Positions 35,934 to 46,976 of a DNA stretch of 64,000 nucleotides are shown piece after piece (within the stretch, counting starts at the first letter, position 1; every line of letters begins with the position of its first letter). Origin of the DNA: Prostheceraeus crozeri (lineage: Eukaryota; Platyhelminthes; Polycladida; Euryleptidae). Location of the stretch: positions 248,001 through 312,000 of the forward strand of contig CAJQUW010015337.1 in the NCBI GenBank assembly GCA_907163375.1. The letters are read 5' to 3'. The notes under the pieces are model-generated. The model was not told the DNA's origin. It saw only the letters and a program-made list of their open reading frames with translations, and searched no databases. A program made the translations under genes and the position numbers.

Positions 35934-37045
35934 AAAGAGAAGCCTGAATTGAACAAATACATATCTCATTGGATGTCGATGGATAAGGCGTCTACGGACT
36001 TATGTTGGAGATGAAATTTAGGCGGTTGTCTTTTATCTTCTCATATATATATATATCTCTCTTATATATTCTGAAAACTTGATAATGCGAGCACATCTTC
36101 ATAAGTTACGTTACATATTCCAGCATTTTTCCAACAGTAAATATTTCTTTGAAATTCGCTACAAATTAGCTTGAATCTGCAACCTTGCAGATCATTCTTC
36201 TTCACAGATGTTGTTTTCTACTTTCTCACAATTACAGTTGAACAGATTACAAGCCGTAACAAATGTGATTGTGTACGCCGTGCAAAGGAAATACAAAGAT
36301 GACGTTTTTGTGAAGCAGCTCATCACTATCAGATTACAAAACATACTGCATCCACCTTGGCTTGTAGCGAGTGAGGTTTAATTGACTACTCAAGCTATCA
36401 AGATTTTCATTGTGATTACTGGTTTTTTTTAAATCTGTGGCAGTTGTTGTGGTAACGGTTATTTCTTTTGTTCCCATTGCCTTAATATCGAGATTAGTAT
36501 TCCTTATTATGTATCAATGATTAAAATCAAGGATATCTATATCTTATGTGTCGATGTGTGATTCCCTTGATGGGATGACTATTCAGAATCCCTGTCTTTT
36601 GAGCCATGTCTGATCTGATTCGACTGAACTACACGTGGCTTATTTGAATTAAGCTGAAAGTCAGTTTGGATGGGAATTATTGGCTCAAATTAATTACTGA
36701 AAAGTTAATAGACTGAAACATCAATTACATAACAATAATTTTTGGTTTGAAGTCAGTATTGAATAATCCATTTCATAAAAATATAAAGCTCAAACGTCAA
36801 TCACTTCCTATTCTGTGGCTCAACAGCGGTGACAGTCGGCTCAACTTTTATTAGCGTTGTGATACTTTTGTTGCCAAATGCTCTTCTTGATAATTTCCGA
36901 TGCTTTCAGTGGCGGTTTGCCTCATATCCGAACGATGGCAAGACAGTTACTTATCTGTAGGCTAAGTTAAGAAGAAAGCTATGAATGAGAAAATCTTCCT
37001 CACTATCTATAGTGAATAACGCATATGCCAAGTTATCTAATAGTG
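35934..37045. other. Intergenic, no gene recognised
   Basis: Short TA dinucleotide tract near 36044. No coding signal. Confidence 0.4.
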
Positions 37046-37130
37046 AATGAATGAAGCTTTAGTGTCACTCCCCACACTGGGGCCTAGGACGGTGCTGAAA
37101 AAGTCAGACTTTTCTTGGACCAGTCACTTG
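37046..37130 (-). repeat. SINE fragment (3' half), inverted
   Basis: On minus: AAAAGTCTGACTTTTTCAGC, ACCGTCCTAG, GGGGAGTG and AAGCTTC follow the order of the 3' half of the SINE at 31034-31280. The tRNA head is missing. Confidence 0.65.
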
Positions 37131-39899
37131 ACCACAAGTTAAGTTATTTTATAGCACGAAAGAAAAGTTTTGATAACGAATCTTGAGTTAGTACTACAAA
37201 AGAGAAAGTAGCTTTCAACAAATCGAACTCTATCAGAAGAGTTGGAATCTAAGTCCAGTCGGAGTTTTGAATTTACTTTTCTTGACGGATTGCAGTTGCC
37301 AAACCTGACGAGACATTGGGTTTGAATCATGTTTTCGGAAGGTGTGTAATTCCATCGATATGCATTTTTAACTGGACGTACCGGAGTTTCTTGCTTCGAT
37401 AATGGCAATGCAATTGCAATCGCGAATTGAAGGCCATAAATATCTAGGAGAGACCAGGAGAAATTCGTTCCACGACATAAGTAGCGAAGATGGAGCGACA
37501 AGAAGCACGTTCTTCGTTGACCACTAAAAGTTACAGTAATGCAGATGATGCATATAGATAAGATATGCAGCATATCTAGACAATCAATGAGGTGTAACAT
37601 CAGTGGAATCGTAGGCTAATATGTGAAAAAGTATATATCACCATTTTGCAGTTATTGCTAACATTTTGAAATTTCAAATGACTGATCGAGCATACATGGT
37701 CAGTCGTTAGCCAAAACATCACACACTGTTTTCTTCTATTAAATGTAAATGCTTTGTTGCCTACTGGTCCACAACTTGAGTCAGGTCGATTATTTGAATG
37801 AAAATGCTACTGTTTCAGTTGACCGTGTTTTCTTTAAATAGTGTCTACTTGCTATTCTTCAGCATCAATTGAATCGTATCATCCTCGGAACGTGGAGAAG
37901 ATGCAAAACATCTTTATTCTCAACGCTATCAAACAGACTCAAACAATGTCATACCTCTAAGGCGCTCAGTCTCACTCTCGTAATTCGCGCTTAAGATTCT
38001 GTTTCATGTCAATATCCGCTATCGGATATTGACCTATCGGATATCGTAGCCTAAAAGTTATTCCCCTCATAATGCATTGGTATGTAGATTTTCGCAATTG
38101 GCGATCTCATCAATAGTATGCAGCATGTCGATTTCATCTATTGTTTATTTCAGTCCATTCATTATGAAATGATGGTCAACACATGCGTATAGATCAGAGC
38201 AAAGGCAATGTTCAGCAACCTTGCAACTCATTTTCCTGAGAGTCAAGAAATCATTGTCCACAGTCAGTGTGGACAGTTGAATCAGTGTCAACTGTTGAAA
38301 CAAGGACATTGATTGCTCAATAGACAAGTTAGCCGCTCGATGTGATGTCGAGCCGCGCTGATTCTCATTCGGATTGTCGAATCCATGGTCGAATCAGAAT
38401 GCGCATAAAGCCGGGTTATTGGTGTCAAATTATAATTTCCAGTTCCGAAACTCGAATTTGCGGATAATCGAATATAATTCACGTTACCGAATTCCGTTCC
38501 TTCATATTTTTCTCTCGGTTGTCGAAGTTTGCGAATTACCAGAGTTTAGATAACGAGATTTTACCAACCTTCTATTTCTTCTTGCTCTTTTGTAATTTAA
38601 ATTTTGCAATTATATTAACGATGAGAAACATATTTTAATGCATAGGTCAGGGGGCATCCGTAAAGGAGGTCCGCAAACCAATGGCATTTTCCGACTTCCC
38701 CTCCTCCGCATGTGTTTTAATCTTTCCAGCCCTTCCTCAGGACTTCCGAATTTTCGCAAAACTTTAAATTCTTCTATAGGTTGCAGCATTTGTTCAATAA
38801 GACATGCATAAATAATAGTATGCAATGATAATACCAATGTTATCTAGCGAGTTAATACTGTGTCTCACAGTGACGTTTTAGTAATAGAAATAACGACACT
38901 CAATGCATCAAACAAAGAGACTGCTGCTAAACCGTTATTTTCGTAACCATGTAATTGCAAATCCATGCGCCTGAGCACTGTGCCACATAGCTAAGATGGC
39001 GCCACCACCATCTTACGGACTTCCTTGAGTATATGAACGAGGCTCATTCGGAAGGCCATTGGTGGGCAACAAAGTTAGGATATTGGGCCACTAATTTTAG
39101 AAGGCAGTAGTAGTATTAAAATTGTTTTATTCCGTGCTTTTAAGCGTACATAAGGGCTGCTGTACCGTTCATATATAGTGGTCGCATGTCCTTCCATAAC
39201 ATGGAAATGTATGCAGCAGTATTGTGCACTACTAATTTCTTTAATTTTTTAGGAATGATAGTTAAGATTCTAAAATCTTTGTGATTATTGAATAGCGAAT
39301 ATGCCTATAACAAATTATGGAAGCTTTTATGTTGTGTGATTAAACGGTAATTTAACCTTTATGGTGATGTGACTAACATGACCTTATTTCATCGAAAAAT
39401 AACGGTCTGTATGTGCAATGCAGCTATCTGCCTTTAAGTCGTACAAGATATAACAACATAGACAAAATTGATTATAATTGACCTACGTGTGCATGTGTCG
39501 CCCAAACATAAACGGCTTTCAAAACCATGCATGGGCTCCACAAACGATGCTCGTGCGCTAATGCCATTCGAGTACCAAATATGTTGGTGTGGTAGAGTAC
39601 AAACAAAATCCAGCAAGAATATTTGAAAGAAGAGTTGGCTTGCAAAATCACACGGCTTTTTGGATTAATGTATTAAGGCCTACTTAATGTATTTGTAGGT
39701 TCACAGCAGCGTAGTTCATTACGTTATAAAACATGCCCAACAAGGGATTGAATACCATGTGACTTAGCATAAATTCACGAATGTGATGACCTTCTTGCGC
39801 TTATGCGAGATATTCATTACGAAAGGAGCATGGTTTGATCATTCAAATATGAAATTTTCTGTTATCATTTTGCTCTTTTAGTTATTAGCCAATGGTTTT
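37131..39899. other. Intergenic, no gene recognised
   Basis: A 153-codon minus-strand frame (37600-37139) is the longest here, with a hydrophobic N-terminus, but it shows no known motif, splice logic or family resemblance. A short palindrome CAATATCCGCTATCGGATATTG-like stretch lies near 38010-38032. No gene is called. Confidence 0.4.
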
Positions 39900-40048
39900 C
39901 AAAATTCTAAAGAAGATCCCTCACTCTAAGGAGCACATCTCGAAGGTCAAAGTTGGAGTGGGCCATGTTCTCATTACCGATTCAAATAATGTCCGCGTGC
40001 CAACTTAGATATGAGAAACGATGACGTCCCACGCGTTGACCACCAGTG
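39900..40048 (-). repeat. Terminal fragment of the 20-kb hAT family, inverted
   Basis: Read on minus it begins CACTGGTGGTCAACGCGTGG and follows the left end of the element at 20047 for about 150 bp, sharing TCTCATATCTAA, GCGGACATTATTTGAATCG and GTGAGGGATC. The matching opposite end was not found nearby. Confidence 0.7.
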
Positions 40049-41860
40049 CAGTAGGCGAAATTGTGCTGACGGCTTTGCAAATTCCACACAAAATATATTA
40101 TAAATGGTCGAATATAAGGCCTTTCAATCCGATTTCAAAAATAACTATGAAAGAGTACACTTGTTTATCTTGTTATCTTCTATGTATAGGCATGGCTCAG
40201 TATCTGTTTCAGGCTCATGAGATGAAGCAGACTGAAGAGTAGGGGTTGGAAATGACGTTATGGACAAATATAATTGCTCTTGCTATCAAAAAGCGTTAAA
40301 CAGCAGTTTGGACACGACTTCAGAATATTCTCACCGGCTACTGGTTTGAAAATAGATGCGTCCAACAATTGAACTTCAATATCACGTATTTTTCGAGATA
40401 ATTTTAGCAATCAATGACGGAGTGAATTAATATCAGGCTCCTTTAAATTTCCGCCTGCAATTATGAAAATTTTCAAACAGATCGATTTGCGTTGTGTTTT
40501 GCGTATGGTTTCTCAGCTAGACGCTCTCTGATAGAAATTAAGATGAGTGTTTTACAGACACTGCTAAAATTAGTTCAAAATTAATGTAAATTATATAGAA
40601 ACGCTGGGATTTCAACTCCACACGGATGTCCGAACAGTTGATTTTTCTTCAATTTCTGTAGGTTGTCAACCATTTTCAAGTTCATATTGTGTACATTGAA
40701 TAATGTCAGAAACAATATAGGATCGCTGATAAAGACTACTGACGCTGGTCATAAACACTTAGGAGAAAACGATTGTTTTGACCTTAATGCTGAATTAGCA
40801 ATTTGGGCCTCTTCCCAACAATGAAAAAAGACATCAAGTTTTTTTTAATGTTATCAACGGATGTGAACATTTCGTGGAGCATGCTTTACTTACATGCGAG
40901 AAAAAAGTTAGCATTCACTAGTGAGATCTTTTTAGTATGGAAATTATACATTAAAAATGCACCTTATTAAATTAATCATTATAGACCTTTCGTCAGATTA
41001 TGTGTAATGTATGTTATTTAAAGACTGCATCGCATCATTAAAAAATTGGAAAAATATATCCCAGGTCTAAAATGTTGAATTCAAACACCCCAGGATCACG
41101 GCTTCTTTGAATTGTTTAAATTTACTGGGTTCCTGCATTGACACTCGAAAGTAAGGCGTTTTCAAGTTGAAGACATAATAGACTATGTTATTCAAACGTA
41201 GACTGATAAATCTAGTTATAAAGTTGAGGTACGAAGGATGATGCAGAAAGCCACGTCGAATTTCAGAAGCGGTTGCAACTGAGCTCCGTTACCAGTTTTA
41301 TAGTGTCATGAATAATTCAATTTAATTTACTAGATAGCAAATATGAGAAGATAACCATATCATGAACGTTTATGAAGACTACAAAATTACTCGCTATGCA
41401 AACTTAAAGCATTCCGGTACACTCCCCTTAAGGCTTTTTCAATCTCAACTCTGATGAAGACAGTTTGAATGGGAAGATATCACAATGAACACAAATTTGA
41501 ACTTTCGTTTGTATGACTCCTAAAAATACATTTTATTTCTTTGGCGAGTTTCTAAAGGAAGTGTTTGTTCAATGTACTTTAGTTGTAAATGAGGATGATG
41601 GAAGACTACAAAACAATTCCCAGAGGTTGCACGAAACCGTGACAGATGCGCACACACAGCAGGGTGCGTCTTCAAATGCGTCTGATCAATTAATACAAGT
41701 TTAATGAACATGCAGCTGGCCACCTGAAGAATAGAGTAGCTCACCTGTGTACTGAGAATTGTGTCCGGCGGGCCAAGAAGGAGCATAAAGAGCTGTTGAG
41801 TTGAGGCGTCGGTGTAGTAATTGCCGATCCGAATTCTCTAGTCTTCCTCGCAATGACTTC
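40049..41860. other. Intergenic, no gene recognised
   Basis: No confident coding or repeat signal. Confidence 0.4.
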
Positions 41861-41879
41861 TATCCCGAGAGCTGTTGAC

Positions 41880-42186
41880 GCACTACAATTGCCTTCACTC
41901 TCCTGAGCAGCGCTCGTATTCGCCGAGGCCGACGCAGTTGCTCACCAACCCGTCAACGTTTGCGACGGCTTTATAGTTGACACCATGCTCCTTGGCCGCT
42001 ACCCTGCTCACGAATGGAATCAGGTTTCGTCAAACTGTTTGTCCTGGGACTCGTTCCTTTCCCTGGAAGCAGACGTTAACCTCTCTCCCCCTCTTCCTCT
42101 CCTTGTTTTCATCCTCCCCCTCACTCCCGCGTCTTCCCCGAGACTTCGCTCTTCACTTCCCTTCTCTTCGAGGATTTCTAGTTACA
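41880..42186 (+). other. GC-rich stretch that could be a first exon
   Basis: About 300 bp of clearly higher GC and pyrimidine-rich content end at a good splice donor (TTACA then GTAAGTGAC, GT at 42187). A TTTATAG word precedes an ATG at 41985 that opens a frame across the stretch to the donor. No protein motif is recognised, and the overlapping frames are Ser/Pro/Leu-rich low complexity. It may be an untranslated first exon of a host gene, or nothing. Confidence 0.2.
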
Positions 42187-42199
42187 GTAAGTGACCTGT

Positions 42200-42694
42200 G
42201 GTGAATATTGTGGGGATGAGTGTGCATTTTGTGATAAGTGGTGAGAGAATCGAGGGTACAGATTACTAAGACTCATAATTGAAGCCGTTTCTCTAAATGT
42301 CACTCTCAAGGTCTACTGTCATGTTAAGACGACGAGCGTAGGAGGGGAAAAATGTATAGGAAGAAGGTAGCTGGCTCTTAGCTACGGAAATTGTATTTTT
42401 CAGTCAAATTGGGTTTTCGAAACTAAGTAGGCGTTGTTCCTTTTCATGAAGCAAAAAATAAAATAAGGCCATTTCCTATTCTTCTCACTGACTTGATTCA
42501 AGTTAATTGATTTGCGAAGCTCTAGCAATTTCACTCATGGTAGTTAACTAGAATAGATCTCTGAAATGAATGTCGTCACGTGCTTGTGCTTTTGATTTTG
42601 AATATAAATATAGCCTCACTTCCTTAACTGTACCTGCTGAATCCTTATAATTTAATTGAATTTGATGTTATTAAGTTTTCAGTTTTTAATTAGC
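42200..42694. other. Intergenic, no gene recognised
   Basis: AT-rich sequence up to the target duplication of the Penelope-like element. Confidence 0.4.
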
Positions 42695-42708
42695 ATGATG
42701 GGAATATT
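42695..42708. repeat. Left 14-bp target duplication of the Penelope-like element
   Basis: ATGATGGGAATATT, repeated perfectly at 49143-49156. Confidence 0.85.
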
Positions 42709-42999
42709 TTCCTTGTCAATGCCACCTTGAATAAGAAATTAAAAACGATAGTGGTTGTTTTTACCAGCCGCTTCGCCCGTTCTTTACAGTATGTACACGG
42801 GAATGAGAAAATTGACCTGATAGTTAGACAGATATTGCGAACAGAGATCTGACATAGAAAGCTTGGTGATGACGTCATGTAATGTGTGAAATAGGAATTA
42901 AGTCAAAGAATAAAATAATGGAAGGAAAAGGAAGAAAATAAGTTATAGACAAGTACTTGGAAATACAGAATCCTTTTGGACACACAACACTGGTTTGAA

Positions 43000-43530
43000 C
43001 TACTTGATGGCCACTCCTTCAGTTACATACAAATCAAACGAACTTCTGCACTTTTTTAAACATTTGAAATCGTTGATTGAGGCTGATGTTCGATGGTGGC
43101 ATAACTGCAAGTGTCTGGTGATGCTGGATGCTGGCGGTTTCGACGATCTTGGTCTGCTTGAACTCTTCGCTAGCCATTTTGGGATGTGATCTTTCACCCG
43201 TTCTTGAAGAGCCCTCTGCGACTTCCCCATGTGGCTTGCTCCGCAAGCGCAACTAAGTTCATAGACAAGAGTGTTCTGGAAGGGAAGCGGCACAGGATCC
43301 TTCGGTGCGATAGGAGCTAAGCGTTTGGTGTAAAATGTCACAAACGTCTTGAGATGGAAATAAGTCTTGTTCACCACTTTAGACAACTGTTGAGCCAAAA
43401 GACTGCTTTGAGGTCCATAATACGGCATACATACCATAATCGGCTTTTTCCGAACTGTTTCATAGGCAACTTTATTCATGTCGGTAGAATGTTTTTTGAT
43501 AAACCATTTGGGATATCCATTCTTGATTAA
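43000..43530 (-). pseudogene. GIY-YIG endonuclease part of the interrupted Penelope-like element
   Basis: Downstream part of the element after the LINE insertion. It opens with IKNGYPKWFIKKH, the conserved segment between RT thumb and endonuclease in many Penelope-like elements. It continues through KPIMVCMPYYGPQSSLLAQQ, the linker, and NTLVYELSCACGASHMGKSQ (GIY-YIG core, HMG in place of the usual YIG, with Cys zinc ligands), then RALQERVKDHIPKWL and a C-terminal His/Cys stretch (SSITRHLQLCHH). Same strand and family as the RT blocks at 47-48.8 kb. Confidence 0.8.
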
Positions 43531-43666
43531 GATTTTTTTTTTACTGAATTTTCACCCCTAGCACAGTTATGAGCCATGAACGAAGCTAGGGGTTACTCAA
43601 TGAAGAAGTAATAAATAGTATTACTTTGAATAAATAAAAGAAAAAAAAACAGATCTTATAATCTGA

Positions 43667-44083
43667 TTAAGCTGCCCCCATCAGAAACCTATTCGCACGC
43701 CTCTTGAAGGTATCAAGATTGTATTGGTCAGGGAAAGTGGTCTGGGGAAGCTGATTCCAAAGCTGTGCCGTGCGAACAAAAAAGCTTTTCGAGCGACTCA
43801 CAGTACGTGCGCGTTCTAAGCTCACATTATAGCATGTGAGTGCATTAGCTCTGCGTGTGCTTCTGGAGAAGATCTTAGGTTTGGGTACGCACTCATTTAC
43901 TGCAGAGCTGCTTCTACCGAAATAGTACCTGTAAAAGAGACTGAGTGAAGCAACATCCCGTCTGACGGAGAGCGGCTGCAACTTGCTAGCAAGTTTTTCA
44001 CCCATGAGATTCTTGACACGTTTCTCAACCCGTTCAAGGAGGTTAAGATGCGTTTGTGGGCGCCTGCCCACAGATGACAACAA
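43667..44083 (-). CDS. C-terminal segment of the same LINE protein, displaced by one base
   Basis: This 138-codon frame continues the LINE protein after the single-base loss near 44060: [59 protein letters not shown] and [20 protein letters not shown], ending in RRANRFLM. Such C-terminal segments (RRDVASL...LWN-LP-TFP) are normal for Jockey/CR1-group proteins of arthropods. The initiating Met is not a real start. The stop is followed directly by the 3' untranslated region. Confidence 0.8.
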   Translation of the reverse strand: MLSSVGRRPQTHLNLLERVEKRVKNLMGEKLASKLQPLSVRRDVASLSLFYRYYFGRSSSAVNECVPKPKIFSRSTRRANALTCYNVSLERARTVSRSKSFFVRTAQLWNQLPQTTFPDQYNLDTFKRRANRFLMGAA

Positions 44084-46560
44084 TACTCCATCAGAGGACG
44101 AATAGTGGACTTGTAAAGATAGCAGACAGTCTGTGGTGGAAGATAGCTGCTGGCACGATAGAGACTACCAATGCGTTGAGCTGCCTGCTTGCTAATGGAT
44201 TGGATGTACGGTTTCCATGACAAGTCTTTCGTAACCGCCAATCCAAGGAAGGAGATGGAATCTTGTTCTCTGATCCTATTATCTGACATCTTAATGCTAT
44301 GATCATCATCTCCTTTAAGTCGTGAGTGCAGAATACTCTGAGTTTTTGAAGGATTGAAGGAAACAAGCCAATTGGCGCCCCATTCTGAGACCCTGCGTAA
44401 GTCTTCATTAAGAACGTCGCATAACTGCTGACGTTGCTGAGTGTTTTTAGCGAGTCGCTCATTGGAATTGAAGAGTGTTGTGTCATCTGCATACATCACC
44501 AATTTACTCACTAGGCAGTCTGGGAGGTCGTTGATGTACAGCAGAAAAAGGGTGGGTCCCAAAATTGACCCTTGAGGAACTCCTGCATTGACAAACTTGG
44601 TGGAAGACTTTTGGCCATCTAAGACGACAGATATCTGCCGGTCACTAAGGAAAGAAGCAAGAAGTTTGTGGAGTTGATCAGCAACTCCATAGGACTTTAG
44701 CTTCATAAGGAGTCCCTGATGCCAGACTTTATCGAATGCCTTGGAAATATCCAAGGCAACTGATCTCGTCTCACCTTGTCTGTCAAGGACACGACTCACA
44801 TGTTCAGTGACATATGAAAGAAGATCTGCAGTTGATCGAGAGTGCCTGAAGCCATACTGTTCTTCTGATAGAAGGTTCTGAGTTTCAAGGAAGTTAACAA
44901 TGTGTTGGTTAATCACTGCTTCAAAAATCTTGCCAGCAATTGGAAGCAGGCTGATAGGACGGTAACTAGATGGAAGAGATGAGTCAGAACCTTTCTTTGG
45001 AACTGGAACCACGGAAGCTACTTTCCAACAAGAGGGAAACTCACCGGTGGATACACTTCTACTGAACAGTTTAGATAAAAGTGGAGAAAGCTCAGGTGAG
45101 AGATGCTTGAAGACCGAAACCGGGATGCCGTCTGGTCCACTAGACTTAGAGCTATCGAGACCGGCGATGATCTTTTTGATGTTTCGGACTGTGACTGAAG
45201 GAGGACTAACTGTCTCATCAGTGCGCATGGGAATTGGAGGTGGAATTCTACCTCCATTGTCTAATGACGAATTCTTCGCAAACTCTTTGCAAAGAAGCTC
45301 GGCTTTGTCTGCTGAGGTTGTCGCCATAGAAGTACTGACTTCGGCATGACGGAGTGCTGGGATGGAGGATTTGTTCCTATTGGTGACACTGTTGTAAATC
45401 CTCCAGAAGTCCTTGGAGCCAAGCTTTTGGGTAGCAATGGATTTCCGTACATACAAAGCGTAACGGCTTTTGGCCTGATGTATGGTTTCCTTGCAATGTC
45501 TACGTTCGGTTTTGTACAATTCAAGATTGCCAGCGCTACTGTCACGCTTATACTTATGGAAAAAGTGGTCACGCTGGCAACTTGCAGCTGCACATTCTGG
45601 TGTAAACCAAGGTTGTGAGTGAGGCTTCATTTGGAAAGTACGGTGAGGGATGTAGGCCAACATCCCTATCTGAAGCCACTCTGTCAGTTCTTGCGCCGAC
45701 TTGTGGACGTTCTCGCTCAGAATCAAATTCTCAGCTTGAACTTGACTAAGAAAAGTGCGGAAGCCACACCAGTCTGCTTTGGAGAATTGATAAACTGTTC
45801 TATGGAAGGGTGCAGACGGTGTGGAGCAAACTTGTTTGCCAGAAACTGTGATAACACAGTGATCAGACGTGCCGAGGGGAGAAGTAACCTTGTGTGAAAA
45901 ACAAGTTGGATTTGAGGTGAGAAACAGGTCAAGGAGATATCCAGTATCCCCAGCTCGGTCAGGCACTCGGGTAGGACAAGTGACAATTTGACTAAGGTTG
46001 TGAGAGACAGCGAAATCCTGGGCTGCCTGACCGGAGAGATCGGTGGTGCGTGAGTGCACAAGCCAGTCAACATTGTGCACGTTGAAGTCACCAAAAACGG
46101 CAACTTCAGCGCTGGGATACTCTTGTAGAAGAGAATCGATCTTGTCAGAAAGAACATTGAAAATATCCGCATTAGTTGATGGAGAGCGGTATAGGAAAAA
46201 TAGAAGAAGAGTGGTCTTCTGCAGCGGCGCAATGAAGGCAAGATACTCATGCCTTGGATCCTCTGAGCTACAAAGCCTTCTCAAGGGAAGGCTTGTCTTG
46301 GCATAGACTCCAAGACCATGACAAGGTGCTTTATCCATCCGGTGAAATATGTATCCATCAGGAGTAACGTCGCTTGATGACACACTGGGATCTAACCTGG
46401 TTTCCGACAGGGCTAGAAGATCTGGTGACTTACCTTGCAGGAAGATGTTAATGTCATCGTAATTGGACCTCAGTCCTCTTACGTTGCTGAAGCTGATCCT
46501 GAGAGGGGTTTTGAGCTTGACGGCTTGACTACGTTTCTTGTGTGTCTTTCTCATTTTCAT
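43897..46560 (-). CDS. LINE polyprotein: APE-type endonuclease and reverse transcriptase
   Basis: An 887-codon frame from ATG at 46560. Residues about 20-245 are an apurinic-like endonuclease with [21 protein letters not shown] (catalytic Glu), [24 protein letters not shown] and [10 protein letters not shown] (catalytic His). A basic linker ends [19 protein letters not shown] residues about 510-760 show [56 protein letters not shown] (motif A), [20 protein letters not shown] (motif B) and [12 protein letters not shown] (catalytic Asp pair). The C-terminus is out of frame after [11 protein letters not shown]: the sequence there has GCGCCCAC where the related copy at 29.9 kb has GCGCCCCA, so one C is missing near 44058-44065. 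The rest of the protein continues in the neighbouring frame. The catalytic domains look intact. Clade within the Jockey/CR1 group not resolved. Confidence 0.85.
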   Translation of the reverse strand: MKMRKTHKKRSQAVKLKTPLRISFSNVRGLRSNYDDINIFLQGKSPDLLALSETRLDPSVSSSDVTPDGYIFHRMDKAPCHGLGVYAKTSLPLRRLCSSEDPRHEYLAFIAPLQKTTLLLFFLYRSPSTNADIFNVLSDKIDSLLQEYPSAEVAVFGDFNVHNVDWLVHSRTTDLSGQAAQDFAVSHNLSQIVTCPTRVPDRAGDTGYLLDLFLTSNPTCFSHKVTSPLGTSDHCVITVSGKQVCSTPSAPFHRTVYQFSKADWCGFRTFLSQVQAENLILSENVHKSAQELTEWLQIGMLAYIPHRTFQMKPHSQPWFTPECAAASCQRDHFFHKYKRDSSAGNLELYKTERRHCKETIHQAKSRYALYVRKSIATQKLGSKDFWRIYNSVTNRNKSSIPALRHAEVSTSMATTSADKAELLCKEFAKNSSLDNGGRIPPPIPMRTDETVSPPSVTVRNIKKIIAGLDSSKSSGPDGIPVSVFKHLSPELSPLLSKLFSRSVSTGEFPSCWKVASVVPVPKKGSDSSLPSSYRPISLLPIAGKIFEAVINQHIVNFLETQNLLSEEQYGFRHSRSTADLLSYVTEHVSRVLDRQGETRSVALDISKAFDKVWHQGLLMKLKSYGVADQLHKLLASFLSDRQISVVLDGQKSSTKFVNAGVPQGSILGPTLFLLYINDLPDCLVSKLVMYADDTTLFNSNERLAKNTQQRQQLCDVLNEDLRRVSEWGANWLVSFNPSKTQSILHSRLKGDDDHSIKMSDNRIREQDSISFLGLAVTKDLSWKPYIQSISKQAAQRIGSLYRASSYLPPQTVCYLYKSTIRPLMEYCCHLWAGAHKRILTSLNGLRNVSRISWVKNLLASCSRSPSDGMLLHSVSFTGTISVEAALQ

Positions 46561-46976
46561 AATTTCTCATAGAATATCAATCAAATAAACGAAAATTATA
46601 CTGTACAACAAAGTGATACAAGAAACTTTGGAAGGCATCAGAAAAACGTAAATAATAGCAACAAAGCTGCAATAAATAATACGCAAAAAAAGACACTTAT
46701 AGGCACAGTTCATGTCGCAAAAGCTTGAAGAAACCCAAATGAGAACCCCTTTGCCGTAACAATGGGTACAAGTCAGGTAGGCCACAGAGGAACCGGATAC
46801 AGCTACACGGGCTAAACCCCTCAGTAAAGCTACCCACGCATGTCCGTGGCAGTGGAACTGTACCGCCTTTTTTCGAGCAGTTGACCGGGCCTGCCTCCCA
46901 AAGCATTACCAGTGGGTTCGGGACCCTCGAACTACCTGACGCCCGTATGCCGTGAATACGTTGGATCTGTCACACC

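Larger units (their letters stand above)
43533..46960 (-). mobile_element. Jockey/CR1-group LINE, nearly complete, nested in a Penelope-like element
   Basis: Minus strand: a GC-richer 5' leader (about 46960-46561), one large frame with endonuclease and reverse transcriptase, then a 3' untranslated region with a perfect 8-bp stem CCCCTAGC/GCTAGGGG (43555-43562 and 43585-43592) and an A tail next to 43533. It interrupts the Penelope-like element between its RT and endonuclease parts on the same strand. The exact 5' junction and its target duplication could not be fixed. A truncated relative lies at 29520-30426. No separate ORF1 with recognisable motifs is present. Confidence 0.85.

Noticed and set aside
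37139-37600. A 153-codon minus-strand open frame in otherwise empty DNA
   Set aside because: No recognised motif, no supporting splice sites, and composition consistent with chance. Reported only as part of the empty interval.
41977-42204. Ser/Pro/Leu-rich short frames in the GC-rich stretch
   Set aside because: Low-complexity pyrimidine-rich composition gives open frames by chance. Kept only as a possible exon, not as a protein.
43034-46306. Many overlapping open frames on both strands within the LINE and Penelope-like element
   Set aside because: They are antisense or off-frame shadows of the LINE protein and the GIY-YIG region. Only frames with family motifs were kept.
46697-46906. Short frame in the LINE 5' leader as a possible ORF1
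   Set aside because: 69 codons with no zinc-knuckle, coiled-coil or RNA-binding motif, so not credible as an ORF1 protein.
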